NCBI GenBank assembly: GCA_964017145.1
Contig: OZ024844.1
Coordinates: 682,001 to 746,000, forward strand
Source of the DNA: Agrocybe praecox
Lineage: Eukaryota; Basidiomycota; Agaricomycetes; Agaricales; Agrocybaceae
Length of the DNA: 64,000 nt
Reading direction: 5' to 3'
The notes beneath the pieces are model-generated. The model searched no databases. It saw only the letters and a list, made by a program, of their open reading frames with translations, and was not told where the DNA came from. Position numbers and translations under genes: made by a program. This document shows positions 10,870-22,619 of the stretch, one piece after another; within the stretch, counting starts at the first letter, position 1, and the number at the start of each line of letters is the position of its first letter.

Positions 10870-11208
10870 TTTCCTACGTCGAGTGATGCTGTAATGTCGG
10901 AATGTGGACGAACCGAGTACTCGTAATCTAATCTTATCAGTTCTTAACTACCCATATCACGTATCCTCGTTGGTTCGAGCTACTAGAAAGCTATGGGTAT
11001 CACTAATATCTATACAGCGTATGTTTACTAGACATAGTAGCACTACTTAAAAATTGTTGATTGCAAAAAACTCAGGTCACCGTGTTCGATACTTTAAGGC
11101 ACCGATCACTCTATCAAATAGCATGACACGCTCACTGGATAGTCCGTTATCAAGCAAACAACTGCTCCTTCCTTCCTTCTTTACCATCACCATCAACTTG
11201 GCTCTAAC
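10870..11208. other. Upstream region of THI20
   Basis: AT-rich leader region that ends in a pyrimidine-rich CTCCTTCCTTCC run and ACCATCACCATC just before the ATG. No TPP riboswitch core (CTGAGA with a matching ACCTGA) was found. No other gene is visible. Confidence 0.35.
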
Positions 11209-13349
11209 ATGAGCTCTAACGCTGTTTTATCGATTGCAGGATCCGACTCTAGTGGAGGTGCAGGAATTCAGGTATGTCACATACGTGTATAAAGAATTAT
11301 ACTACGGCTTATGCCTGTACTGAAAGCAATTTTTTGGAAGGCTGATTTGAAAACATTCGTCGCCCATGGATGCTACGGGGCGAGTGTCATAACTGCACTT
11401 ACTGCACAGAATACTACTGGCGTGCAAGGAGTACATGCGTGTCCGCCTGAGTTTGTCTCCCAACAGGTACATATCCCTTGATGACCTTCAATAGTCAGGA
11501 TTTAACGCAAACCTGATAGTTGAACTCAGTTTTGGATGACCTTGAAGTACAGGCAATAAAAACGGGGATGCTTTACGACGCGGAAATTACCAAAGCAGTC
11601 GTAGATAACTTGAATCTTCGAGTTTCTTCTGGCACCATGCCTCCTATAATTTGCGACCCCGTTTGCGTTTCTACCTCTGGACACACGTTATTGAAAGAAG
11701 ACGCGATAGATACACTGATTACCGGTCTCTTCCCTATTTCCACACTCATCACCCCAAACAAATCCGAAGCTGAACTACTCACATCTCGAATGGGACATAC
11801 GACTAAAATCGGCGATCTGGATTCGATGCTTACTTCTGCCAAGGTTCTGTTGACAACAGGTTGTAGAGCCGTGCTTCTGAAGGGAGGACATCTAGCGTAT
11901 ACCATGCGAGATGTGAATTCCATGGAAGAAAAAATTCCGGGAGCAACTCTCATCAAACAAGGTTTACTGGGAGACAACATAGAGATATTATTGGCGTATT
12001 CTGGGTTGAGCGACGGAGACAGGAAAGTTGTTGTCGATATTCTGCATCAACAAAATGGCGATACGACTTTACTGGTTCGACCTCGTATAGAATCATCGAG
12101 CACGCATGGGACTGGATGTACGCTGAGCTCTGCCATTGCATGTGAGCTAGCTAAAGGAGCGTCTCGTATGTCACCACCTGCAACTATGGCTCTGGGATTC
12201 AATCTCATTGACTGAATATAGTGAAAGAAGCTGTTACAAATGCAGCGATGTATACCCACTATGGGATCCTGGCCGCTACCGCTATCGGAAAAGGCTACGG
12301 TCCGCTCAACCATCTGCACAATATAAAGCCTTCGTTGATATATCCGTACGTTGCCAGACTTATTTCTCGTCAGAGATCACGTCCTGACTCGTTTATGCTT
12401 CTTCCAGTCGAAGCATGAGCAACCCTTACCCCTTCACCCAGTTACTTATTCAGAGTGCTGGTACAATTTGGAAAGATTACGTTGAACATGATTTCGTAAA
12501 ACAGCTGGGCAAAGGGACGCTGGATCGTTCAAAATTTATCCACTTCATAAAGCAAGCAATTATTCGTGTTGAATTCGTCAATACCGACATTGACTGACCC
12601 TTGCCATTTTTCTTCAGGCAGGATTACTTGTATTTGAAGTATTATGCACGGGCGTACGGGTGAGTGAATTCGTGTCTGTTAATTCTACCTGAATGTGCTG
12701 AATGAAGGGCACATTACCCAGGCTTCTTGCAGCCAAATCTACGGCGTTCGGGACTATTCGAAGTTCGACAGACACCATCTACAACGTTCTACACGAAATC
12801 GGTGCCCATAAAACATATTGTTCCTCTTTCGATATCAGCGAAGCGGAATTGGAGGCAACTCCCGAAGCATCGGCGACCACTGCGTACGGCGCATACTTGA
12901 TAGATACCGGTCTACAAGGTGAGGCTAGTTCTGAGGGCGAGGTTTTTGGATAGGAATAGGCACTGATACCCCGACAGGCGACTGCACCAAATTGGTCATG
13001 GCACTGATGGCATGTTTGCTTGGGTACGGCGAAGTTGGTTTATGGTTGAAGAAACAAAGTGCATTGAAGGACACTTGGGTCGTGCTAGAGGGAAATCCAT
13101 ATAAACATTGGGTAGAAGAATATGCAGGAGACATGTATCAGGGAGCTGTTCGAATTGGCCTTGGTGCAGTGAACGATGTTTCTTCTTGGTTCCTGTCTGA
13201 TATATACGTTTGTTTTAGAAACCATCGAGTCTCTGGCTGTAGCGGAGTCACCTTCCAAGGCGAAACTCGACGAATGGAAGGCAGTCTGGAAAAGATGTAC
13301 ATTGCTCGAGAAGAATTTCTGGGATATGGCCATGGACCTGAAAGTTTGA
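11209..13349 (+). CDS. THI20: Hydroxymethylpyrimidine/phosphomethylpyrimidine kinase fused to TenA-like domain
   Basis: 552 aa, matching yeast Thi20 in length and layout: an N-terminal ThiD-type ribokinase-fold kinase that phosphorylates HMP and HMP-P in thiamine biosynthesis, then a C-terminal TenA-like thiaminase II domain. Exons: 11209-11271, 11341-11466, 11520-12165, 12222-12345, 12408-12551, 12618-12659, 12722-12918, 12978-13163 and 13219-13349 (1659 nt). Diagnostic pieces are [14 protein letters not shown], the catalytic-loop [21 protein letters not shown] between domains, NPYPFTQLL and [17 protein letters not shown] at the TenA start. The intron after 12551 starts with GC (GCAAGC) and is needed to give IKQDYL. 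The gene is convergent with NTH1, with 69 nt between stop codons. Confidence 0.95.
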
Positions 13350-13418
13350 GGAGACATGTTGCGCCCAACTTCGGATGGCCAATAAGTTATAATAATGTAA
13401 CGGTCTTGTAGCTTTGCT

Positions 13419-14902
13419 TCACGTAGTTTGTGATGGTATGAATTTCTTTTCTTCAATTTCCTCGTCCATGGCAATCTCGATTTTGGGGGGTGACTCTTTC
13501 ACTTCTGTGAAGATTATTGCTTTTCGATTCTTCGAGGTCACCTTTCTGGCGCTCGGACACAAGCCTTTCGTGCTTAGTTCGCACATGTCACATCTCGGAC
13601 CAACAGGGAGACATATCACCTGTATTACATATTCAGTACAACATTCGACACCTACAGATAGATAACCTTGACTTACTTGTCCAAAGCCAACTAACATATG
13701 GTTAATTTCTCCATATAGCTCCTTTGGAAGCCAGGATTGTAGGTTAAGTCTATCGGAATATTTAAGAACTACCAAGAAAGCTTGGAGGTGTGAAAATACC
13801 TTGTCTGTTCTGGTGTCTTCGTTGGAGGCTTATGCCATCCCAAGAGGTTTGTTATTCGGTGGACGTGAACATCCACACCTATTCCGTCATTCCTAGGAAA
13901 GTAGTTTGAGGTTGTGATTTGAAATTGGCTGAGAAAGGATCACTCACTGGTTCCACGCAATTTGAAGGGCAAGGAATGCCATCTTCGGTCCTACGCCTGG
14001 TAAGGAACACAACTTATCAGCGGTGTCTGGTACGTCCGAATCGAATTCGTCCCGTAATTTAATGGCAGCTTGTTTAAGATAACTGAAAGCAAGAAACAGC
14101 AAGTAAGAAAATGACGAATGTAGAGTATATCAGAGACAAAGGTGCGCACGTTGTCTTCCTGTTCCAGAAACCCACTTTGGCGATGGCTTTGGATATTACA
14201 GCGTCATCCGCTGCTATCATGGCGTCTACCGATATGCTGCCTCCGAAGGCTTCTCTAAGATTATCAACGGCTGCGTTTGTCACCTCGTCTTTCGTCTGTG
14301 AAGAGAGCATGAGGGAGACGAGGGTCGCGTATCGTCGATTCTATCAGGCGGTCAATGCATAAGAAGGCATACACATAAAGAAGTTGGGAGAACCTCACTT
14401 TTGGATCCGTTTCTGCCACTTGTGCTTGTTGGCACCCCATTGTGTCAACTGGAGCCACAAAACGCGATCGCATGTCCTTAATTGTACCATACGTTTCTCT
14501 CCAGTTCGGTGGTGCGGGATGGGGAACGGCCAAAGCTTGAGGAACGGCCTTGGCCTTCTTCGGTGATTTGATGTTGCGTTTCGCCTTCAGAGGTGTAGAA
14601 GAGTTCAATTCTGTCTCAGCCTTGATGCTGCGTTTCTTCAAAGGTGTCGAGGAGCTCGATGCCACCGCCTCAGTCTTCACAGCGGTTTCTGTGGTAGGGA
14701 TGTCTGACACGTATTTCAGGTCTTCCAAGTCCGCAATACTGTCTTCTGTCTTTACTTCGACTTTGACGCGTTTTGACCGTCTCGGAGATTCCACAGAATC
14801 TGCATCTGCAGCTTCGAAGAGAGTCACTTGTGGGCTGAATTCGCTGACTTTTGATGTCAGTCGCGTGGTCCGACTAGAAGCAGCCCTTTTCTTAGAATTC
14901 AT
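13419..14902 (-). CDS. NTH1: Endonuclease III homologue (bifunctional DNA glycosylase/AP lyase)
   Basis: 398 aa base-excision repair enzyme removing oxidised pyrimidines. Exons: 14902-14399, 14340-14150, 14082-13948, 13892-13800, 13749-13677 and 13619-13419 (1197 nt). A basic, disordered N-terminus of about 130 residues ([16 protein letters not shown]) could carry nuclear signals. The helix-hairpin-helix LPGVGPK contains the catalytic lysine, and GVDVHVHR the catalytic aspartate. The C-terminal cysteines [12 protein letters not shown]7-C fit an Fe-S cluster loop. [19 protein letters not shown] and KVGFWNRKT are typical of the family. An acidic tail of about 45 residues follows the cluster. 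No ATG lies further upstream in frame, so this start is favoured. Confidence 0.95.
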
Positions 14903-15177
14903 GCTGAAAGAATACTTTCTTGTAAACAAGATTTTGGAGAGGTTTTGGTAAAGTTGTTGAATGATTGGATCTTGGTCGTTGGTGGTATTTATATAAAGTT
15001 AAGGAAAATTGATGGCAACTTTTGGCAACATCTGCGGAGACAGCAGTGTTTGGTATGATTTGGCGCTCGTTCTTTTGCAGTGGGGGAACGACAAACATTA
15101 GAATTTGTTGAACTCGGAATAAGCTATGTATAAGCTAAGAATGAATGATATAATGTAAAAAGTCATCTAGCTGCTCT

Positions 15178-16525
15178 TTAATACAAACCAATCATTTTCC
15201 TGACGGCACTCATGGTGCTTTGCGACCTCTCTTTGGCCTTTTCAGCACCTTCACGAGCGACTTCTACTAGATAATCCCTGTCGTTCCTAAGTCGTTTAAA
15301 TTCAGCCCTGGGACCCTTTAACATTTCTTCCAATGCTTCAGAGACATCTTTCTTCAAATCTCCGTGTCCCTTTCCTTCGTATCTTTTTGCCACTGTTTCT
15401 GCGTTTGAATTTTCGCAGGCAGCCAATATGGACAGCAAATTCGAAGTGCCTGGTCGGTTTTCGGGGTTATAGGTGATGCCTTGTATTGAATCTGTTACTG
15501 CTCCACGGATTTTGCGGTCGATTTGAGAAGAAGTATCGGTGAGCATGATACGCGACGAAATATCGGGAGAGGACTTTGACATCTTCGAGGAAGGATCTTT
15601 CAGCGAAAGGACACGCTTCGTAGGAGCTGAAAAATTTGGTTAGTATAGCGTTATGAGGCGACATGATGACCCACTAATTAGCTGAGAAGGTAATGGGAAG
15701 AATCTCTTGCGAGGATCGAAGGTACGGTTAAAAGAATCTGCGAGGTCTCGGCTGAGTTCGAGGTGTTGAGTTTGATCCTCTCCGACGGGAACATGTGTAG
15801 CTCTGCAAAGAAATCAACTCAAGCGATATTACGGTCAAAGAAAAACGAACCTGTAAGCTAAGATATCTGCGGCTTGCAAGATGGGATATGTAAACAGTCC
15901 AGCGTTTAGCATAGATTCGTCCACTTCTGATTCGTCGTTGGCGTTCCTTTTGGCAGCTAATCTCGACTGTAGAGATGATTATGATTCGAAGGACTTGTGG
16001 GGAATAATTCGCGAACCTTCCACGTCGTCATCCGTCGTAATTTGCCAATTGGTGTTATGCAACTCAGTATCCAGGAAAGCTCAACGTGACATTGGTTCTA
16101 AAGGTAGGAATGAGAGGCTATTTCGGAGCTGGTAGCATTCAAAACTTACGTCTTCTTGATAAAACACGACGGACCTTTTGGGGTCAATTCCGAATGCAAG
16201 TAGGGTCGCGAGCATATCTGACCGCGAAGCAGAAAGCTCTTTAGGATTCTGAGGCAGAGTCAATGCATGCCACCCGACAATGGTAAATATAACATCGTCA
16301 TTAGGAAGAGCTTCATTTTGTAGCTTGACCCAATTCGATATTGCCCCCAGATAATTTCCTAACTGGTTGTTACTTCAGGCTTTCAGAAACGATGCATGTA
16401 TAGAAGTAACTCACATGTAAGATACCTGTTGGTTGAATGCCAGAGAATATAACGCGCCCACGAGTAGAAGAATAGAGTCGCGTATGTTTAGACAAGCATC
16501 GGAGGTTCCTGGAGAGAGAGAACAT
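15178..16525 (-). CDS. MSW1: Mitochondrial tryptophanyl-tRNA synthetase
   Basis: 365 aa class I aminoacyl-tRNA synthetase, likely imported into mitochondria. Exons: 16525-16415, 16362-16150, 16097-16017, 15966-15851, 15802-15675 and 15626-15178 (1098 nt). The N-terminus [20 protein letters not shown] is rich in Arg, Ser and Leu without acidic residues, as in a targeting presequence. The HIGH-like signature is split over an intron (PTGILH then LGNYLGA). [24 protein letters not shown] and KMSKSSPD (the KMSKS loop) are all present. The bacterial-type, single-domain size argues against the cytosolic enzyme. It is divergent from MAK10 with only 128 nt between start codons. Confidence 0.93.
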
Positions 16526-16653
16526 TTTGCACTGCCACATCCGCTTTCAGGGCGTTCTCTGTACGCTTCCCAAAACGTAATAAAGCATGTTTTCTTCCCA
16601 ACCTCTCATCGATAACTCAAGCATTTTGCGCTTGATTCTGTAAGGTCGAGGAC
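16526..16653. promoter_or_regulatory. Compact divergent promoter MSW1/MAK10
   Basis: Only 128 nt separate the opposed start codons, so both promoters and 5' leaders must share or overlap this segment. No TATA element is obvious. Shared regulation is inferred from the geometry only. Confidence 0.4.
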
Positions 16654-19469
16654 ATGTCAGACATTATTCTGGCCGACTACGAACTCCCAGGAGAAGCGTA
16701 CGATTTCCAAGATGTGACGAGTCTTTTCAAGGAAGCTGCTTCGCGTATGTTTTCAACTTGGGGGAATCTGCGACTTACTGATTCTATTCAAGAAATGCAG
16801 CCTGATACTGTTCTCTTGATTGAGAACTTTACTCTACAAGAAGCTATGAGCGCGCTCGAAGTACGGGTCATTGGTGCTTCATTTTGAAATCACAACACTC
16901 AACAAGATGGACAGATTGGCGAGCCCCGTTTAGACACAGGATTTATCGTTCAAGAGCAGATCAGACCTCCTTTCAAGCCTCTTACGCCCTTACTCCCGGA
17001 GGAAATTTGCTGGATTTTAGACAGAGCTTCGGCTTATGAAGTAAGTCTGCACCGTCTATTATTGACACAACTAATCGTTTTTGTAGAGCGAGTTCCATGC
17101 TGGAAACTTTCTTGCACATACCGTCCATACATTCGTATATGCTCATCACCTGTCTGACTTTGACCCGGATGTCCTCATTGAACTATCTCCCTCGGAGCGA
17201 GATCCTACTCGACCAAGAGAACTCATCACAATCGTTCTGCGGTCAGCCGTGCAAGGCCTATTAAAATGCTGCGACTTTGCTTGGAGAGAGTTAGCTAGAG
17301 GTGGTGCCTATGATGTTTGTCCTTTTTTTGCATAGAATTTTAGAGTGGCATGGCTGATATCCGGTAGACAGAAGATTGGCAAAGTGATAAATGTGAGGTG
17401 TCTCTTCTGGAAGGCATGCCTGCACCCTTTGTGATCACGAAGCTGGAGGAATCAATGGAATGGATCCAAAAATCTACAAGCAAGTGGTTTCTGTTTCTAC
17501 ATTTTACAATATCTGATTTTATTATAGTACCAACCATATGGAAGAATGCCCTTCGCGCAAGACTCCTTTTCCGCAAAGTCTTTCTTTCCCATTTTACTTT
17601 CGACCTTCTTCATCTCATGTTCTTCATAGACCCTCCTCCAGATAATGAGCATCGATCCCATACGATATCGGTATGAGTACCAAAGCTATGTTTTCTCGGC
17701 CAAAGATGCTCTGCGTACCATTCGAGCAACTCCGCCTCCAGAATTCCCGCCTGATTCCCTCGTACAATTGGCATTTGACCCTTACATTGGTCGACGACTT
17801 CAAATGGCAACACCTATACGCGTCATTACGCCACCATCCTTTTACGAGACCTGTGAATTCTTTGACCACTTTCTAGATGGACTCTATGAAATAGGCTTGC
17901 TCGAGACCACCGATCAGATAACTACTTGGGAGGTTAGATCCTCTTTTTGTTGACATGAATATACACTCATATGCTTATAGACAGTTGGACACCTCCGCTA
18001 TTGGTTATCAGAACCTCCTTTGCGTGTGGCTTATCTAAGGTCGCTGACGCAGGTTCGTGGCATACATAGAGACTTTTTGGAGTGTACTAAACGAATCTTC
18101 GGCAGACGACTTTCTATGACGGGGTCTTGATTATCGGCAGACATTCTCATGAATGGATGCTCAATCAATTCTTTTCCGAAACCGTAGGCGTCAACTACGA
18201 CATTGTCAAGACCGCAATCTCCATGAGATACGCAGGATCGGACACGGCTCCCGCATTTAGAAAAGTGGAACGTAGCCTTTATAAAGTACGTCGTCGCTTT
18301 CAAGGCTCCATTCGGAAATTTAATATCGAGCACTCTAGTTAATTACAGCGCACATTAGGGCACTTTGGAATAATCCACCAAGGCGGAGACGATATTTCAT
18401 GAAGGCTTTGATAGAATGGCATGCGTTGTATGACAGTCTCACGTTGATAAGAGATGAACTAGAACTAGAGGTACGTTATACCTCCTAAAAAGAATGTTCT
18501 GTCCCAACCCCTCGCCTTAGGATCTCCCTCGTGGGCATTTCCTTGATATTTTATCCGACATTGCTCAACTCTGGCGTCTCCCTCTCGTTCGTGAGATAGT
18601 GCTATCAGGATTCCAGCTGGAATTATATACTAAAGACGAGAGATCGTTTGCGTATTGGTATGCTTCGCGGGTCATCGACAAACATTTGGAATGTCTGGAT
18701 GGTTTTTTGCTTGTCGTAGACGAAGGTAGGTACCTATCTCAACCCACTGTGATGCAGTAAATTAAGTATCAACTGTTGCGGTATAGAATCGTCTGTGCAT
18801 TCTGAAATGCTATTTCAAGTACACTTCCTAACCGCTTTACAATCTCTTTGCGAAGCGCTCTATATGGTACATTCAACTTTCTATTTCTTTCCTTATTCAA
18901 ATTCACTCAATCAAATGCAGGTCACTATGCCCTTAATGTCGTTCGAGTGGGATCGTATCAAACCAGATTTCTATCGTCGGTACAAGTGGGCCTTCAGGGA
19001 AGAGTATGACGTATACGAAACTCCCGTCGTCGCGCAGCCTGAACTCAGTGCTTTCATACGAGTATCCGCTGAACTCATGCGGGTGAGCTGTTCTGTTGAT
19101 TTGTACGCCTAGTTTTACACCACGCTAAACCGCCGTAAACAGAATGCCAATCCGGTACCTGGTGAATACGTTGCGCTTGCGCGCTCAGTCTTGGTTGACT
19201 TGTGTGAATCGCGGAACGTCGGTGGATGGGCGGGATTGTGGGGCCGAGATAGGACAAAGGTGATTGATCCCCAAAATTCCTTTGTCTTTTTATTTGATAA
19301 ACCTCTGAAACCTTTCTTTTTCAAAAAGTTAATTGATAATCTTGTTGCTGTTTGTGACAACCTTGTAGACTTGCCTAAGACACCTGATGAAATGGAGAAC
19401 TTTGATGCTACTGTCTTGAAATGGGACCCCACCTTCCATCCATGGTTCCCTTTTATTCCTACGCCATAG
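16654..19469 (+). CDS. MAK10: NatC N-alpha-acetyltransferase auxiliary subunit (Mak10/Naa35)
   Basis: 704 aa scaffold subunit of the NatC complex, which acetylates the initiator methionine of proteins beginning Met-hydrophobic. Fourteen exons: 16654-16860, 16915-17040, 17087-17314, 17368-17479, 17528-17577, 17630-17932, 17981-18052, 18106-18285, 18339-18470, 18521-18725, 18787-18866, 18921-19082, 19143-19259 and 19329-19469 (2115 nt). The family signature FTLQEAMSALE plus IGEPRLDTGF is clear near residues 58-80, followed by the HTVHTFVYAHHL helix. A long helical C-terminus (RALWNNPPRRRRYF, SFEWDRIKPDFYRRYKWAF) fits Mak10. The intron at 17480-17527 appears to use a GC donor (GCAAGT). Its length is a multiple of three and it is open, so retention would also be readable, but its T-rich translation looks intronic. 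Confidence 0.88.
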
Positions 19470-19872
19470 GTCATGTTGAAATAGCTTATTGATTTTTAGA
19501 ATCTTTTTATGATTTTTAATTTTATTCATTTATCCATCCCATATGTCAAAGTCAAAAAGTATTGATCATTCTGAATAGATCAGAAAGAGATAGACAAAAG
19601 GTACATATTTCAAAGCAATGCTGAGAGAGGTACCATACTAGACTACTGGTGGCAACTAAGAAAGAAAGACAATGGGAGCATGTCAATGGCTGTAGTAGGC
19701 TAGATTAGCTCCATGAAATTAGAAGATATCTATGGACAAGAAAACATACCCAGATATGTCATTTGCATACCATGGTCAGATACTTCCAAGTTTCCATAGT
19801 TGATGTTTATATGTTGTATCTCGGGAGTTCCCATTGGCCAGTTGAGACTGAGAAACGTCAGCCCTTCCGAGG

Positions 19873-19998
19873 TCAACGAATGATATTTCGGGTGATGAAT
19901 TGAGTTAGCACCTTTGTCGCAACCCTTGAGCACAGGGCCAAGCATACGAGCAGCAGAAATGCGAGGATGAAGGATGAAAAAAGCTGAAGATTGTACAT
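19873..19998 (-). CDS. Possible small secreted or membrane protein, unresolved
   Basis: The ATG at 19998 opens 41 codons beginning MYNLQLFSSFILAFLLLV, a good signal-peptide or anchor-like hydrophobic segment. A TATAAAATA box lies at 20065-20057, about 60 nt upstream, followed by a CT-rich leader. This arrangement is common in strongly expressed fungal genes. The frame may continue by splicing after ATK (a GTGCTAAC donor) into SQLANGNSRD, ending after about 52 residues. No family is recognised and neither model is convincing, so this may be chance. Confidence 0.2.
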   Translation of the reverse strand: MYNLQLFSSFILAFLLLVCLALCSRVATKVLTQFITRNIIR

Positions 19999-20056
19999 GC
20001 GCAGATTCCTAACTGGAGGGATGAATTGGAGAGACCACCGTACGTGGAAACGTCTG

Positions 20057-20065
20057 TATTTTATA
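20057..20065 (-). promoter_or_regulatory. TATA-like element
   Basis: TATAAAATA on the minus strand, well placed for transcription toward the small ORF at 19998. It is the best TATA match se in this gene-poor interval, but no transcript is proven. Confidence 0.3.
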
Positions 20066-21588
20066 GATTCTTTGCGCGACTCTTTCCAAGTTCCAAAGTC
20101 GTAGATTCGACGGACGGTAGCTAGCCTCTAATCTAGTCCGAAATGAAAGAATATTTTGAGTCAAACCACACTGATATTAGTCAATGAATGCGTTCTCGTT
20201 CCAAACGAGAAGGACCCATCCAGACAGGCGCAGAAGCTAGAGATACTTAGGTAGGCTTGAAATACAAACGAAGCTACATAAGCAGGGTATGACCCCAGAA
20301 TGCTATCCGCAAAGTGGTAACCACATAGTATATACGCGAGCAACGCTTCGTGCACAACAACGAGGGGGTTGTCTGTATAGAATTTTACAACGGTGATTAG
20401 TGCGACTGCGGGCCTGTAACACGAAGGCATATTGTCACTTTGAGGGTTGTAAGAAAAGCGGGTCAAAAGAATCGGAATTCTGAGGGCACGCCACAATGCA
20501 AGAGAGGCTCTAAAGTTGATTCAGCCGATAAAATTTAACTACGTGTAGGAGTCCAATTCCAGGGGGTATGGTTATACGAAAGAAGTGACCGTGCAAATGA
20601 AGTCGAACTGAAATCACGGGTGGGATGCGCATTAGAAAGGGCACCCTTGAGATAAGAGGGATGATATTTAGTCTCGCAGCAGCCGAGGGGCGGTTCGATC
20701 GTGGACGTAGTGGAGTATATTGATGTAGATTAACGGGGACAGGAAGTTTTGTAAGCTTGGAGAGCGTTAGATCCTCTGGACACATTTCTTGATTCTCTGT
20801 GTTTCCGCCTACATTTCAGGTGCGGAGATCCTTTGCTTGATGTACCCGTGCGAGCAAGGTTCAAAAAACAGTATCCGAATGGTTTGATAGCTCTGCAACA
20901 TAGCTCCTCGACTCTCCTAATTTTCGTGGAGAGTTAGACAGATTCGATAATACCTCAATGACCAGGTATCTGAGAGAAGTACGGCAATTGTCCGCAGCAG
21001 AGAATCTAGAGTGCGGGTCATTATGCCTCGGAAACACCCAGAAATCCCGTTGAGAACAGAATTTGACCAGAATAAACTCTAGCCAAGATATGATGCACGG
21101 CGCCCTAATGATCCAGGCCACAGAAGGAATGAAGTACAGAGATTATTTGAGAAAAGTAATTTCAAGGGGCGTAAATGCTCCAGAAGGCTACGGAGGTTGG
21201 GAACAAGAGTTAAAAGGCCCATCACCGCACGGCGCATATTTTAAAAGCACGTGACTTGGACACGCCGGTGATCCTTTATCTGACGCGGTCCATATTAGGC
21301 AATAAAAACCCCTGTTACTCTCGAATTATCTCCTGCTTTTTTCACACTATAGTATTGTATAAATATGGTTGACCACATTTGGGTAATTTATAGATAAGTA
21401 TTTTTTCATAGATCAGACAAAAAAACATTTGTGTTTAGGTTTAGATATTTTAAATGCGTACAAGAAATTCAAAGTAAAGGGAAAAAATAGGGGTCCACAA
21501 TCAAGTTGGTTGCAGAAATCGGCCTTCAGACTTTGATCAAAATAGTTAGAAGTACAATTTAAGTGGGCCGACATACAAGGAAACTTCT

Positions 21589-22619
21589 TTATTTTGCCTT
21601 GACTTTCCATCCTTCAGCATCCCATGCGCCATGAGGCCCATTATCATTCCTCGCAGTACCCAAAATCGAAGTCGGAGGTACTAATTCACAGGTCTTCATG
21701 ATCTGTTCAGCTATAACGGACCCTGCGCATGCTATCCAGAGTTTGTTGAGGTGGGTATCAGTAGCCTCAGTATTCTCGATGTCGCTAGAGACTGGTCTCT
21801 TGCTCGGTATGCCAATAATATGGCATAGCTCTATTGCAAAAAGGGATTAGTATTATATACCGTGCGGATCTAAGAAGATAGTGATAACTTACTGTAAATG
21901 ATATTCATCATACGGTGCGACCGTGGCATAGGTGTATTGGGCCGGAGTATTGGGATGATAGACGAAGCACAAGTGCCGATCAGTTCCTCTGCATGGCGTG
22001 TGAAGACCGAAATATCTTTCAAGGTGACGGTCCTTGTAGAAGAAAGAATGCAAAGAAAAATATGAAGGTCGTCGTCCGTTAATTTCCTGAATTGACGGCG
22101 AATATCGAAGTCCAAGCGAGGAGCTGTTGAGTCAATCGGATTATCGTGAGTACTGGCCAGACTCATGAGGCCCGCCGCTAACTCATCCCTGGGTTGGTCA
22201 AAACTCGGGGAAAGAAGGCCTTGGAGTATAAAATGGATCAAAATCAAGTCGACGATGTGAAGAAGAAAGGGGGCCTCAGAGCCAGTCGGGATATGATCTA
22301 GCGTGGTATAGGAAGATATACGTTGACGGTCAATGGTAATCGGTTGGCACCATATAGACCGGACGTTTATTTCATCTATTGGATTTGTCGTCGCCTCCGG
22401 CTCTTGTAAAAAAGGCTGCAGGGCTTCAACGTCAATATAACGAGAGATTGTTGGCCTTATGAGTTGGAGTAGGGTGGCCATTACTGGACGCGGTAGCTGA
22501 TGGCGAAGACATGGTATTGCGTACCACAAGACACCAAAAATAACAATTATTGCGATGTAAACAGATGTATCGCCGATATTGAGCTGTAAAGAAAACATTA
22601 GGACAGTCTGAAAGGACAT
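21589..22619 (-). CDS. Hypothetical membrane-anchored protein
   Basis: Two-exon model 22619-21893 and 21830-21589 (969 nt, 322 aa) with a clean GTAAGT donor and AATAG acceptor. The N-terminus has a hydrophobic helix (VYIAIIVIFGVLWYAIPCL), followed by a soluble region with helical leucine-rich stretches and a Pro/Asn-rich C-terminus ending GWKVKAK. No catalytic motif is seen and the family is not recognised. The start is uncertain: a GTAAGC donor at about 22640 and a TTACAG acceptor at about 22590 suggest an additional upstream exon that would replace the first ten residues, but no in-phase partner was found. It could belong to a lineage-specific fungal family. Confidence 0.6.

Larger units (their letters stand above)
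19470..21588. other. Gene-poor interval
   Basis: Apart from the weak small-ORF candidate at 19873-19998, no coding segment is supported. Minus-strand ORFs of 86-111 codons at 20161-21121 lack motifs and sensible splice partners. Sequence complexity is normal and no repeat boundary is obvious. Confidence 0.35.

Noticed and set aside
10870..11208. TPP riboswitch upstream of THI20
   Set aside because: The conserved riboswitch cores were not found in the leader or in the first intron.
14903..14929. Upstream extension of NTH1 (FTRKYSFS) as a mitochondrial presequence giving dual targeting
   Set aside because: The extension would begin with TTG, not ATG. The first in-frame ATG is at 14902.
18286..18358. 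Apparent one-base frameshift in MAK10 between SLYK and RALWNNPP
   Set aside because: Using the acceptor CTCTAG at 18338 and not TTACAG at 18348 gives LITAHIRALWNNPP in frame with a 53-nt intron. No frameshift is needed.
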